A stretch of 64,000 bases of DNA, from NCBI RefSeq assembly GCF_000953135.1, contig NZ_LN614827.1, positions 1,331,001-1,395,000 on the forward strand, written 5' to 3'. Source of the DNA: Legionella fallonii LLAP-10. GTDB taxonomy: Bacteria > Pseudomonadota > Gammaproteobacteria > Legionellales > Legionellaceae. How positions within the stretch are numbered: the stretch's first letter is position 1; each line of letters starts with the position of its first letter. The notes below the pieces were generated by a model. It had not been told where the DNA came from. It worked only from the letters and a program-made list of their open reading frames with translations, and searched no databases. Both the position numbers and the translations under genes were made by a program. Shown here one piece after another: positions 55,078-64,000 of the stretch.

Positions 55078-55919
55078 ATGAGACGCGAGATTTTGTCGTT
55101 TTCGGCGATGGATGTCAAGTAAGTTATAAACTTTTTTTGGTTTTTTTATGTGGATGACTTATATTTAATTACCAATTGTATTTATATTGACCTTTTGAGG
55201 GTTTTTTTACTCATTAATCTAAGCATAATATTCTTACTGCCTCGTCTGTTGCTGCAGTAGATTAACGCCGGTTTCGAATAAGAACTTCAATTGCTTCAGA
55301 ACCGTTTGTGCCGATGAGGGGGAAACATTGTCTCGAAACGTCCACCAAGACAAAAATCTTGTGCCCATGCTTCGAGACGACGCAAAAAACGCATCTCCTC
55401 CGCAAAACGGACCGCGGAGAAGCGGGAGCTTGCTCTTCCCTATTCGAAACAGAGTTTGAATTATCGAAGCAACTTGAAAAGCAAAGGCAATATGTAACTA
55501 AAAAAAGAGGCTGCTCTTACCACATAATTTTAATAGGTGTCAACATTTAATGATATCAATTTAAGAGGTAGCAACTGTCTTGAACCGCATCCAATAGTTG
55601 TTACTTTTACTATTACGGTCATCCATAGCGCAGTGAGGGATCTTCTGCAAGACGTATTATGCTACATTCAGGAGCTCCTTCGTCGCAAGGTCCCTCAGGT
55701 AGGGTAGGTTGGGCCTTTGGGCTTGATGCATTCTCAATGCTTAAGGTCGTACGATATTTATACGTCTACGTCCCGTGGCTAGTCCACAAGATCCATAAAA
55801 CGGTCAACTCGCTGTATCGAGTGAAGGGTGAGGAGGAATGGAGTGCATAACTGGAGTGTACACAAAAGTCACCCCAAAGAAGTCTGTAGTAGTTTTGCAA
55901 ATAGTGTAAGAGGGAATTA
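55078..55919. other. Long intergenic region without convincing genes
   Basis: About 840 bases between tRNA-Met and the degP-type gene. Two short plus-strand frames (55308-55550 and 55659-55850) have odd composition, no ribosome site and no recognisable family, so I do not call them. Base composition shifts to higher GC at 55260-55460 and 55600-55860, and TCAATTTAAGAGG at ~55557 resembles the end of the inverted-repeat element at 62970. It may hold decayed repeats or an unrecognised RNA. Confidence 0.4.
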
Positions 55920-55952
55920 ATCTTCCCACGAATAATCAATTCGTGGGAAGAT
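55920..55952 (-). terminator. Terminator hairpin of the degP-type gene
   Basis: A perfect 14-bp stem, ATCTTCCCACGAAT at 55920-55933 with 55939-55952, around an AATCA loop. It begins 10 nt beyond the stop of the protease gene on the minus strand. Confidence 0.75.
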
Positions 55953-55961
55953 TGAGATAAA

Positions 55962-57347
55962 TTAGATAACTAATAGATACATTGATCCAGGACCACGAAG
56001 TACTTGGACTAGTAACTCTTTCTTTTTCTCTTGGGCGATAGTTTGTAGAGACTTAACATCGGTAACCGGTTTTTTGTTAGCCGAGATTATTATATCACCA
56101 GGCCTTATACCTGCACGCCATCCAGCACTGTTTTCTGAAGCGCCTACAACTTGAACACCTATCACATTACCATGAGGAGGAGATTCTTGTTCAAAAGCTC
56201 TTAAAGCCAATCCATAAAGGAATGGGTTATTGGACTGTAATTTTTGCTCATGAGATTTAATATCAGTAACTACAGCACTTAACGTTAAAGGTTTGTTATC
56301 ACGCTCAACTATTATTTTAACCGTAGATCCAACTCTTAATAGACTAATCGTTGTTTTTACCTGAGTAGCTTGAGTTATTTTAGTATCGTTAATTTGAGTA
56401 ATAATATCTCCAGCTTTTAAACCAGCAAGTTCTGCTGGCGAATTAGGATTTACCTGTGATACTAGAGCGCCTTGGAAATCCTCAGGATATCCCATAGCTT
56501 GAGCCAACTCAGGAGTGAGATGCTGAACAAATATGCCCATCAATCCTCTATGGATAGAACCAAACTTTATGATTTGTTGTGCTACATCTTTAACCATGTT
56601 AATAGGAATAGCAAAACCAATTCCTACGTTACCTCCATAGGGGGAAAGAATTGCAGTGTTAATACCAATCAATTCTCCTTTTGCGTTAACTAAAGCACCA
56701 CCAGAGTTCCCTGGATTAATTGCCGCATCAGTTTGAATAAAGTTTTCGACCCCTTCAATATTTAAATCACTTCGTTTTAACGCACTGACTATGCCGAAGG
56801 TAGCTGATTGGCTGTTACCAAAACTATTTAAGCCAAATGGATTTCCAATGGCTACGACGAAATCACCAACTTCTAGCTTGTCTGAGTCACCAATGACAAG
56901 AGACTTTAGATTTTTGGCATCAATTTTAAGTACAGCTAGATCTGTTTCACTATCTCCGCCAATCAGACGTGCTTTTAAACGTCTACCATCTTGTAGGGTT
57001 ACGGTGATTAACGAAGCATTTCGTATTACGTGATCATTAGTAATAATGACGCCATTGTTAGGGTCTATGATCACTCCTGAACCTATGCTTTCAAACTTAC
57101 GGCCTTTTTCCGGCATTCTGGATTGTGGTGGTCTGTTGTTGGGTTGATTCTCCTCATCATTTCCAGCACTCCCAGGTGGCGTTACATCGTTAGGTAAGTA
57201 GCCTTGAACAGCTACGTTAACAATTGCTGGCATTATGTTTTTTAATACAGGAGCCATACTGGGCATATTAGGCGGTTCCGCCGAATAGGCAAAAGGAACT
57301 ATCGATAGGAGCAAGATAGTAATGAGTAATTTTATGCGAGTTATCAT
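55962..57347 (-). CDS. Periplasmic DegP/DegQ-type serine protease with two PDZ domains
   Basis: A 461-residue exported protease/chaperone. Signal peptide (LLITILLLSIVPFAYSA), trypsin-like domain with His in ITNDHVIRNA, Asp in GDSETDLAVLKI and Ser in NPGNSGGALVN, then PDZ1 (HRGLMGIFVQHLTPELA) and PDZ2 (VIGVQVVGASENSAGWRAG). It degrades misfolded envelope proteins. A strong hairpin terminates it. DegP versus DegQ cannot be settled by eye. Confidence 0.93.
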   Translation of the reverse strand: MITRIKLLITILLLSIVPFAYSAEPPNMPSMAPVLKNIMPAIVNVAVQGYLPNDVTPPGSAGNDEENQPNNRPPQSRMPEKGRKFESIGSGVIIDPNNGVIITNDHVIRNASLITVTLQDGRRLKARLIGGDSETDLAVLKIDAKNLKSLVIGDSDKLEVGDFVVAIGNPFGLNSFGNSQSATFGIVSALKRSDLNIEGVENFIQTDAAINPGNSGGALVNAKGELIGINTAILSPYGGNVGIGFAIPINMVKDVAQQIIKFGSIHRGLMGIFVQHLTPELAQAMGYPEDFQGALVSQVNPNSPAELAGLKAGDIITQINDTKITQATQVKTTISLLRVGSTVKIIVERDNKPLTLSAVVTDIKSHEQKLQSNNPFLYGLALRAFEQESPPHGNVIGVQVVGASENSAGWRAGIRPGDIIISANKKPVTDVKSLQTIAQEKKKELLVQVLRGPGSMYLLVI

Positions 57348-57352
57348 AGTTA

Positions 57353-58090
57353 TTAATCCCGAGGTTGATCATTAAACCATATTAAAGTGCCTATTCTACC
57401 TGTTTGTGGCTCACGACGATAGGAATAGAACTCATTTTTTAACTCAAAAGTACAAAAACCTGACTGGAAGACAGACTCAATGCCTTGTGAGTTAAGGACT
57501 ATTTCAGCAATTTTTGGCAAATTAGCTAACCATTTTGAGTTTTTTGGCTCAAAAGCGATTTTACTTTGTGGGTATTTGGTAGTAAACGCCAAGTATACTT
57601 CTTCACCCACTTCATAGCACTGTTGACAGATTGATGGCCCTATCCATGCTAAAAGATCAGACGGTGGGCTGTTCATTTTATGAATAGTGTTTTCCACGAT
57701 ACCGTTAAATAATCCTTTCCAACCAGCATGAACAGCAGCGATTTCATTTCCCTGCACATTACACAACATAATAGGCAGACAATCAGCAGTAAGGATAACA
57801 AGAGGGTGTGAATAAGAATGACTGATTGCCGCGTCTGCATCGCGGCTGGACTCTCTTTCAGCAATAATACAAGTCGTACTATGGGTTTGTTCTAACCATA
57901 TGGGTTCGGCAGGAAGATGCAAAAACTCTCTTAATTGTTGCCTATTTTGCAGTACTTGTTTTTCATTATCTCCAACATGCAAACCGAGATTATTAAAATC
58001 ATAAGGAGGCTGACTAAATCCAGAACAACGAGTAGTACTCAGTGCTGTTATATTTGGGGGAGCTGGCCAATTCGCTAATTTAGTATTCAT
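57353..58090 (-). CDS. yfiH: YfiH/LACC1-family purine nucleoside phosphorylase (polyphenol oxidase family)
   Basis: A 245-residue protein of the multicopper-oxidase-like YfiH family, now thought to act on purine nucleosides or in cell-wall fidelity. Metal-site motifs: LTADCLPIMLCN, AAVHAGWKGLFNGI and GPSICQQCYEVG. ATG 58090 gives the family N-terminus (TKLANWPAPPNI) and overlaps the rluD stop by 11 nt; the open frame upstream lies within rluD. Cotranscribed with rluD, a widely conserved pairing. Confidence 0.92.
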   Translation of the reverse strand: MNTKLANWPAPPNITALSTTRCSGFSQPPYDFNNLGLHVGDNEKQVLQNRQQLREFLHLPAEPIWLEQTHSTTCIIAERESSRDADAAISHSYSHPLVILTADCLPIMLCNVQGNEIAAVHAGWKGLFNGIVENTIHKMNSPPSDLLAWIGPSICQQCYEVGEEVYLAFTTKYPQSKIAFEPKNSKWLANLPKIAEIVLNSQGIESVFQSGFCTFELKNEFYSYRREPQTGRIGTLIWFNDQPRD

Positions 58091-59045
58091 AGTGTTGATC
58101 CAGGGTGTTAAGTAGCAACTTAAAATCATCAGGCAAAGGAGCCTCAAATGTCAATTGTTCATCGGTTTCTGGATGATAAAATGCAATAAAGCGAGCGTGT
58201 AAGGCTTGTCTTTTAAATTGCTGCAGTACTGTTTTTAAATGTTCATCTGCATTAGTGGGAAATCGCATGCGCCCACCATAGAGTTGATCACCTACGACAG
58301 GATGATTGATGTAAGCCAAATGCACTCTGATTTGATGCGTACGACCAGTCATAAGGGCGACATCTAATAAAGTAAAATCGTGATATTGTTTATTTACTGT
58401 ATAGTGAGTTATCGCTTGTCGACCTTGCTCGGTAACTGTCATTTTCAATCGGTTTCTGGAATGTCTGCCAAAGCCCGTATCGATGGTTCCTCCAGAAATA
58501 ATATGTCCTTGCACCAAGGTAATGTAATGACGTTGAATTTCACGTGCTTGCATCTGCCGTATTAATGATGTGTGTGCTGTAAGAGATTTGGCAACTATCA
58601 GTAAGCCCGTAGTATCCTTATCCAGGCGGTGAACAATACCTGCTCGTGGTAGATTATGTAAAACTGGCGCATGGTGGAGAAGCGCATTAACCAACGTATG
58701 ATTTCTATTTCCAGCACCGGGGTGTACTACCAAATCAGCGGGTTTATTCAGTACTAGTAGTTGCTCATCTTCATAAATGATCTGAAGAGGGATGTCCTCT
58801 GGTTCACACAAATTAAAATCCGTTTCGGCTTTTATGAAATTAACGTTAATTTCAATTAAATCGCCGTCCATAGTTTTATCTTTGGGCTTACAAGGCTTAT
58901 GGTTTAAGGTAACAGATCCCGTTTTGATCCAATTACTAATTTGCGAGCGCGAATATTCCGGCAACAATTGGGCGAGCACACTATCTACACGTTGACTGTG
59001 ATACTCGCGCGGAATGGTTATTTGTTTTTTTAGATGCTCTATCAT
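58080..59045 (-). CDS. rluD: 23S rRNA pseudouridine(1911/1915/1917) synthase RluD
   Basis: A 321-residue pseudouridine synthase. N-terminal S4 RNA-binding domain (RVDSVLAQLLPEYSRSQISN), then the RluA-family catalytic motif IVHRLDKDTTGLLIVAK and the LMTGRTHQIRVHL block. It modifies helix 69 of 23S rRNA. It abuts the miaB stop codon upstream and overlaps yfiH downstream. Confidence 0.94.
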   Translation of the reverse strand: MIEHLKKQITIPREYHSQRVDSVLAQLLPEYSRSQISNWIKTGSVTLNHKPCKPKDKTMDGDLIEINVNFIKAETDFNLCEPEDIPLQIIYEDEQLLVLNKPADLVVHPGAGNRNHTLVNALLHHAPVLHNLPRAGIVHRLDKDTTGLLIVAKSLTAHTSLIRQMQAREIQRHYITLVQGHIISGGTIDTGFGRHSRNRLKMTVTEQGRQAITHYTVNKQYHDFTLLDVALMTGRTHQIRVHLAYINHPVVGDQLYGGRMRFPTNADEHLKTVLQQFKRQALHARFIAFYHPETDEQLTFEAPLPDDFKLLLNTLDQHYEY

Positions 59046-60389
59046 TTAGGCTGTTTGCGTCTCAGTTTCAATGAGTCGGCCTCTTAATGAGTTAGGGAGC
59101 GCATCACTGATTTGGATAGTAACAAATTGTCCTATTAAATGTTCGGGGCCATCAAAATTGACCACGCGATTACATTCAGTACGACCTGCTAATTGTTGGC
59201 TATCTTTTTTAGATAAACCAGTGACCAATATTCGCTGAGTACTACCCACCATTGATTGACTATAACGAGATGCTTGTAACAATAGCCTGTTTTGAAGAAT
59301 TTGTAGTCTTTGTTTTTTTACCTCTATAGGCGTTTCATCTGGAAGATTAGCTGCAGGCGTTCCGGGTCTTGGGCTGTAAATGAAACTGAATGAGGTATCG
59401 AAGCCAATTTCATGTACTAGATCCATAGTATCCTGGAAATCTTTATCTGTTTCGCCAGGGAAACCTACAATAATATCAGTTGAAAGACGAATATCTGGCC
59501 GTACTTTTCGTAGTTTTCTGATTTTGGATTTAAATTCTAAAGCAGTATAACCTCGCTTCATCAAGCCTAATATTCGATCTGAACCACTTTGTACTGGTAA
59601 GTGTAAATGATTTGCCAGTTCGGGAACTTCTGCAAAGGCATTAATTAAATTGTCTGAGAAAGCTAGGGGATGGGAGGTAGTAAAGCGAATTCTGCCTATT
59701 CCATCTATAGCTGCGATGTAGTGGATTAATAACGCCAGATCAGCTATATCACCATTTTCCATTGAACCGCGATAATCATTAACGTTTTGGCCAAGCAAAT
59801 TAATTTCTCGTACACCCTGTATTGCCAGTTGATAGCACTCTGCTAAGACATCATCAAATGGCCGACTGATTTCCTCTCCTCTAGTGTAAGGAACAACACA
59901 GAAACTACAATATTTGCTGCAGCCTTCCATGATAGAAACAAACGCGGTTGGTCCTTCGGCACGGGGAGCTGGCAAGTGGTCAAATTTTTCTATTTCAGGA
60001 AAACTGATATCAACAACAGGTTTTTTCTTTTCCATTCGCTCATTAAGTAAAGCAGGAAGCCGGTGTAGGGTTTGAGGACCAAACACTACATCGACAAAAG
60101 GAGCTCTTTTAATGATTTCTGCCCCTTCTTGGCTAGCAACACAACCACCTACACCTATGACAACATGAGGATTTTTAGCTTTATATTCTCGCCATTGGCC
60201 CAGCTGTGAAAATACTTTTTCCTGTGCTTTTTCTCGGATGGAACATGTATTAAGTAGTATTACATCTGCTTCATCTACTTGATCTGTTTTAACTAAGCCA
60301 TGTGATTCGTATAATACTTCCGCCATTTTTGATGAATCGTATTCGTTCATTTGGCAGCCATTTGTTTTAATATATAATTTTTTAGCCAT
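59046..60389 (-). CDS. miaB: tRNA-2-methylthio-N6-dimethylallyladenosine synthase MiaB
   Basis: A 447-residue radical-SAM methylthiotransferase. N-terminal UPF0004 domain with cluster cysteines ([29 protein letters not shown]), radical-SAM motif [19 protein letters not shown], and a C-terminal TRAM domain. It adds the ms2 group to i6A37 in tRNAs. It reads directly into rluD. Confidence 0.95.
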   Translation of the reverse strand: MAKKLYIKTNGCQMNEYDSSKMAEVLYESHGLVKTDQVDEADVILLNTCSIREKAQEKVFSQLGQWREYKAKNPHVVIGVGGCVASQEGAEIIKRAPFVDVVFGPQTLHRLPALLNERMEKKKPVVDISFPEIEKFDHLPAPRAEGPTAFVSIMEGCSKYCSFCVVPYTRGEEISRPFDDVLAECYQLAIQGVREINLLGQNVNDYRGSMENGDIADLALLIHYIAAIDGIGRIRFTTSHPLAFSDNLINAFAEVPELANHLHLPVQSGSDRILGLMKRGYTALEFKSKIRKLRKVRPDIRLSTDIIVGFPGETDKDFQDTMDLVHEIGFDTSFSFIYSPRPGTPAANLPDETPIEVKKQRLQILQNRLLLQASRYSQSMVGSTQRILVTGLSKKDSQQLAGRTECNRVVNFDGPEHLIGQFVTIQISDALPNSLRGRLIETETQTA

Positions 60390-60560
60390 ATTAGTTCTAC
60401 TTTATTAAAGCGGTATTAGTAATTACTTACTCCATTCCTCTGATTACTTGCTTCCATGCCGCAAGTTGCGAAAGGTGTCTATTGTAGCACAAAGATTTAT
60501 TCAGGAGATCCATCATTGCACTTTAAAAGACAGAGTGAGGGAATAATTGCCAGTATTATT

Positions 60561-61862
60561 TCATTCATGAGCACTTTGGCAATAGGTTTCTTTGATTCTT
60601 GGCAATATAAGTAACGCAATAAGCATACCAATAGGAAGAATCGACAAGGCCGTATGGTAGGCTGACAAAGGATACATCCTGACTGACCCAGCCATTTCGC
60701 CTGTCCACATTTTATCAAGAATATAACCAATTAGAGGCTGTGCTAATGCAATACCAACCATATTCATCATGTTCATAAAACTTAATCCAGTAGCAACATA
60801 CTTTCTGTTGCATAACTCTTTAGCTACAGTAAAGGCTGGTAAAAAGCCAGCAGAAAAAACTCCAAAGATAAATAGAAGAAATTCCATGTAAAAAGAGGAG
60901 GTTATTGGTGCAAAGATAAAGAGAGTGGAGCAAATTAAAGCCCCTACGCAGCCTATATACATAGGGGGTTTACGCAAACCAATTCGATTAGAAAAAATTC
61001 CCCATAATGGACTAGCAATAGCCCAACCTATAAATACTAGAGAGACATAATTAGCTGCTGTGGATTTGGCAATCTGCATTTTATTCATTAAGAAAGGAAC
61101 CCCCCAAAGCCCACAAAAGACGGGGGTTGCCATATACATTAGGCCTCCATATAAGGCCACCAACCATAATTGTTTATTTTTTATTAATGTCATCAGACTC
61201 GGAAGTAAATGCTCTTCTTCAATGGAGTGATGGTGAATATTCGGATTGTAATTTTTGGGTGTGTCTCTTGCAATCAATATAATTAAAGCAGCTAAAACAA
61301 TACCGAGACATCCCATAATGGTCATACTGTGACGCCAACCAAATTCATCAATAAGCATGGCTAATGGTGCTTCACCTCCAATGGCCCCCATCATTCCTAT
61401 AGTAACCATTAGACCAGTTAATAAGGCAAAACGTTGTGGTGGAAACCAATTGGCTGCGAGTTTCATCGTTCCAACCGCTGCAAAAGCAGAGCCAAAACCT
61501 ATCATCAGCCTTGCCGTACATGCCATGAAAAAACTATTAGTAAGACCAAAGGCTATAGTGCTCACAGCACAAACCAATGTTGCTACGGTAAGTAGTCTAT
61601 GCGGTCCAAAATAATCCATCATTACGCCGCCTGGTAATTGCATTGCTGCATAGGAATAAAAATAGATTCCTGATAAAATACCTAATGTTTGGCTAGTCAC
61701 CGCGAAATCTTTCATTAGCTCATTGCTCATTACGCTGGGGGATACCTGTAAGAGACATTCATAAAAATAAAATAAGCAGCCTAAGCCCCATACCATCCAG
61801 GGTAAAAATGATTTTATGCCTGATTTTTCTATAGATTCAGCCTGCATATTATAATGAGCCAT
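60561..61862 (-). CDS. MFS transporter
   Basis: A 433-residue membrane protein with about 12 transmembrane helices. MFS motif A appears as GGVMMDYFGPHRLLT after helix 2, and GIFSNRIGLRKPP after helix 8. It resembles Legionella metabolite/proton symporters of the MFS. Substrate unknown. No partner genes are linked. Confidence 0.87.
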   Translation of the reverse strand: MAHYNMQAESIEKSGIKSFLPWMVWGLGCLFYFYECLLQVSPSVMSNELMKDFAVTSQTLGILSGIYFYSYAAMQLPGGVMMDYFGPHRLLTVATLVCAVSTIAFGLTNSFFMACTARLMIGFGSAFAAVGTMKLAANWFPPQRFALLTGLMVTIGMMGAIGGEAPLAMLIDEFGWRHSMTIMGCLGIVLAALIILIARDTPKNYNPNIHHHSIEEEHLLPSLMTLIKNKQLWLVALYGGLMYMATPVFCGLWGVPFLMNKMQIAKSTAANYVSLVFIGWAIASPLWGIFSNRIGLRKPPMYIGCVGALICSTLFIFAPITSSFYMEFLLFIFGVFSAGFLPAFTVAKELCNRKYVATGLSFMNMMNMVGIALAQPLIGYILDKMWTGEMAGSVRMYPLSAYHTALSILPIGMLIALLILPRIKETYCQSAHE

Positions 61863-62102
61863 TATTATAAATTCTCCTTGAACAATAATGCTTTTTTTTA
61901 GTCACAAAGTCGTTTTATACGTTAGCATACAAAGATAGAAATTTCACTAGATAAAATAGAACACTGTTCGTCCATTTAGTGTGTTTTTAGAATCACTAGA
62001 ACTGTTTAAAAACTTGTTACCAGCGAAAGAGGATTATAGAAGGGGAGTAACCCATGTATTAGACGACACAAATAGCTACTAGCAACAAGAGCCGCGGGAA
62101 GT

Positions 62103-62837
62103 TTATTGATCATTGGGATCATCTGCTGAATCAACGACCACTCTAGTTCCCCTCATCCCGCCGCCGGGAACATCAACAAACTCTTCATTAAGCCAACGTG
62201 CGTCTTCAATAAACATCCTAACACAGCCGTGACTTGCCCTATAGCCAGGAACTTCATAGCTACCATGTAGTGCATATCCTCTGAAAAAATGCATACAGTA
62301 TGGCATTAGTGCACCGCCACTTTCACCATTAGATCTTCGTGGGAATACTGTAGAAACACAATCAATATCTTGTTTTCTTATAACGCGAAATGAGCCTGTT
62401 GGTGTACCGCAACCGCCAGTAACATTACATTTCCCTATCCCCGATGAAATTGGCCCCCACCAGAGTAGTTCACCATCTTCATCATAGGCTCCCCATGCTA
62501 ATTTTTTTTGACTGACGTAAATTGTTTTTTCACCGCTTGATTCTATATATCGAGGAAAAGGAGAGACATCGTAAATGGTGATGCGGTCAATGTTTTTAGG
62601 CACGGCTATAGTCATTCCTTGGCGCAAACTGATATTCATGCGGTTAACCCGTTTGACAATGTCCCGTTCTTCAACATTAGGAAAAAGACTATCCCAGGAC
62701 TCGCCTTGTTTAATTTTCATGCAAAAATAATCTGTTGTATCACATAATGTTTCACCAAATCTTTTATAAGCAAAGCTTAAAGAGTTTGCTAACATGAAAT
62801 ACAACAAAATAATTATTGATATCATAAATTTTTTCAT
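62103..62837 (-). CDS. L,D-transpeptidase (YkuD family)
   Basis: A 244-residue exported protein. Signal peptide from ATG 62837 (KKFMISIIILLYFMLANSLSFA), a LysM-like segment (KQGESWDSLFPNVEERDIVK), then the YkuD domain with the catalytic HGSYEVPG and SHGCVRM motifs. It likely makes 3-3 cross-links in peptidoglycan or attaches proteins to it. The frame extends 14 codons upstream of ATG 62837, but those residues precede the signal peptide unnaturally. Confidence 0.88.
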   Translation of the reverse strand: MKKFMISIIILLYFMLANSLSFAYKRFGETLCDTTDYFCMKIKQGESWDSLFPNVEERDIVKRVNRMNISLRQGMTIAVPKNIDRITIYDVSPFPRYIESSGEKTIYVSQKKLAWGAYDEDGELLWWGPISSGIGKCNVTGGCGTPTGSFRVIRKQDIDCVSTVFPRRSNGESGGALMPYCMHFFRGYALHGSYEVPGYRASHGCVRMFIEDARWLNEEFVDVPGGGMRGTRVVVDSADDPNDQ

Positions 62838-62969
62838 AATGATTTCAATTGAGGTTCGTTGTATCTTAATTAGCGGCAAGTTAAAAAATAACTTTACACT
62901 TATAATGCAACGCTATTGTAATTAGTCATATCAAGCTACCCCGAGAGAAATTTCGTAAGGGCTCCTGTC

Positions 62970-63096
62970 GTGTCAATTTAAGAGATGTTGCCTGGGTGAA
63001 GGTACAGCCGTAACCCAGGGGCATAACCTGATGCGATCCTTGATCTTGGATTACGCTTTGCTCCATCCAAGTTACAATTTTCTCTTAAGTTGACAC
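62970..63096. repeat. 127-bp element with 15-bp terminal inverted repeats (MITE- or REP-like)
   Basis: GTGTCAATTTAAGAG (62970-62984) matches the complement of 63082-63096 at 14 of 15 positions. Inside is a second hairpin, CCTGGGT with ACCCAGG. No coding capacity. It occupies most of the ~370-bp gap between the L,D-transpeptidase gene and fliS, where I see no gene. Confidence 0.65.
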
Positions 63097-63211
63097 TATT
63101 AAGTGTTCATGTAATGGCGATAGCTTAATCAGTAGGTCAGGTCTAAGTAACCTGTCTAGCTTTGATGCTACATCAAAGCTAGATGTGATTTGGCATTTTA
63201 ATATCTTTCTA

Positions 63212-63628
63212 CTATTTTGAGTTTGTCTCTGTTTGGCCTTGTGTCGAACCGATAGATTGCCAGGCTTGATGAACTTGAGCTAATAATAAATTAGACTCAG
63301 CTAATAGGTTTTCGTCATTTTTTAAGTTGGCTTTTAGCAGTAGGGTCTGAATGTAGTCATATAACTTCAATAAATTCGATGCAATTTCTCCACCGTCTTC
63401 GTGATTGAGGCTTGATTTTAATCCCTCAATAATGCTCAATGCTTTACCTATATGCTCCCCTTTTTCTTTTATTTGTTTGCGTTGAATGTTACCTTGGGCT
63501 GTAGCGATATGGGTTCTTGCTCCTTGTAGCAGTAAGTCAATCAGTTCATGAGGTGACGCCGTGTCAACGCGAGTTTGTAATTCTATTGATTTATATTGAT
63601 TTAGAACATTTTTGTATGGATTTTTCAT
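63212..63628 (-). CDS. fliS: Flagellar export chaperone FliS
   Basis: A 138-residue helical protein. It begins with the family pattern YKNVLNQYKSIELQTRVDTASPHELIDLLLQGA (the Y..V......T ASP.ELI.LLY.GA signature, quoted in pieces: NVLNQYKSIELQ and SPHELIDLLLQGA). It binds flagellin in the cytoplasm and prevents early polymerisation. It follows fliD by 15 nt. Confidence 0.92.
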   Translation of the reverse strand: MKNPYKNVLNQYKSIELQTRVDTASPHELIDLLLQGARTHIATAQGNIQRKQIKEKGEHIGKALSIIEGLKSSLNHEDGGEIASNLLKLYDYIQTLLLKANLKNDENLLAESNLLLAQVHQAWQSIGSTQGQTETNSK

Positions 63629-63643
63629 AAAATTAATCTCTTA

Positions 63644-64000
63644 TTATTTTACTTTTAACTTTGGTAAGGTGTCCATTAGTTGGGTAAGAGCACTACTCAC
63701 TGATTGTAAGTCACTAATCAACAGATCTAGTGCTTGGAACTGACGCAAATATCTTTTTTCAACTTGTTCTTTACGCATATCAATTTTTTCTTGCGTTTTG
63801 GTTAATTTATCTACCTCTTTATCTAATGATGTATTTCTTTGCGTTAAATCTCCTTTTTTACTATCCATATATGAATCTATTAACTGATCCAATAAAACAG
63901 CTATCCCATCAGTAACAATGATATTTCCTCGAAGACCAGATGAGCCACCCGCTACATCTAAGGTTAAAGATGCAAGTACATCACTACCGTGTAACGTCTG
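63644..64000 (-). CDS. fliD: Flagellar hook-associated protein 2 FliD, C-terminal part (runs off the window)
   Basis: The open frame covers the whole distance from base 64000 to the stop at 63644 (118 residues). The C-terminal FliD features are visible: GSSGLRGNIIVTDGIAVLLD, then DSYMDSKKGDLTQRNTSLD and a coiled-coil tail with RQFQALDLLISDLQSVSS. FliD caps the flagellar filament. fliD-fliS order is typical. Confidence 0.9.
   Translation of the reverse strand, partial: QTLHGSDVLASLTLDVAGGSSGLRGNIIVTDGIAVLLDQLIDSYMDSKKGDLTQRNTSLDKEVDKLTKTQEKIDMRKEQVEKRYLRQFQALDLLISDLQSVSSALTQLMDTLPKLKVK

Noticed and set aside
55308..55850. Two plus-strand open frames in the gap after tRNA-Met
   Set aside because: No ribosome binding sites, unusual composition, no recognisable family; they look like chance frames in a decayed, GC-shifted intergenic region.
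1..64000. CRISPR arrays, rRNA operons, known riboswitches
   Set aside because: I looked for regularly spaced short repeats, rRNA signatures and common riboswitch cores and saw none.

Overview
The window is AT-rich (roughly 38-40% GC by eye) gammaproteobacterial chromosome, and everything points to a species of Legionella. The neighbourhoods lipoprotein-surE-nlpD-rpoS-hmgA, yebC-ruvC-ruvA, pmrAB-yciB, truA-trpFBA-glnS-cysS, the type II secretion pair lspDE, and fliS/fliD are those of Legionella chromosomes. A mevalonate-type HMG-CoA synthase tail at the left edge and a homogentisate dioxygenase also fit. The assignment rests on gene content and order, not on a database search.

Layout. 1-2.3 kb: end of a probable HMG-CoA synthase, a short-chain dehydrogenase and an isoprenyl diphosphate synthase. 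2.3-3.8 kb: a scar of broken insertion sequences (an IS6-type deletion derivative with both terminal repeats, and an IS4-type transposase with a stop codon) around a 171-residue protein with an F-box-like C-terminus. 3.8-5.7 kb: a lipoprotein and a small gene running up to a degenerate second copy of tRNA-Arg(CCT). 5.7-14.3 kb: an accessory island bounded by a perfect 177-bp direct repeat that contains the 5' part of tRNA-Arg(CCT) plus its upstream region. The island holds an IS91-type transposase remnant, a PaaK-like adenylate-forming ligase, two overlapping ATP-grasp genes, an isocyanide synthase-like (PvcA/Dit1 family) gene and an FMN-dependent 2-hydroxy-acid oxidase-like gene.

14.3-64 kb is mostly conserved chromosome: ETF-ubiquinone oxidoreductase, ABC exporter plus methyltransferase, malic enzyme, the surE-nlpD-rpoS stress block, hmgA, yebC-ruvCA, a large coiled-coil protein (effector candidate) next to pmrAB, cell-wall enzymes (mltD, an L,D-transpeptidase), gloB, rlmJ, folD, a periplasmic carbonic anhydrase, fimV, the truA-trpFBA-glnS-cysS run, lspDE, tRNA-Met, degP-type protease, yfiH-rluD, miaB, two MFS transporters and the fliD/fliS flagellar genes.

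The most interesting part is the 7.3-13.9 kb enzyme set. The isocyanide synthase-like gene overlaps the FMN enzyme by 11 nt and lies next to two tandem ATP-grasp genes, of which the first seems to have lost a metal-binding glutamate. A separate adenylating ligase completes the set. There is no PvcB-type oxygenase. I read this as a candidate uncharacterised pathway for an isocyanide-containing, amide-bonded small molecule, gained as a unit at a tRNA gene. Family calls there rest on motifs I can see; the product and the joint pathway are inference.

Several intergenic palindromes and hairpins (16,978-17,061; 25,822-25,935; 50,871-50,960; 62,970-63,096; paired hairpins at 39.7-40.0 kb) look like dispersed small repeats or terminators.
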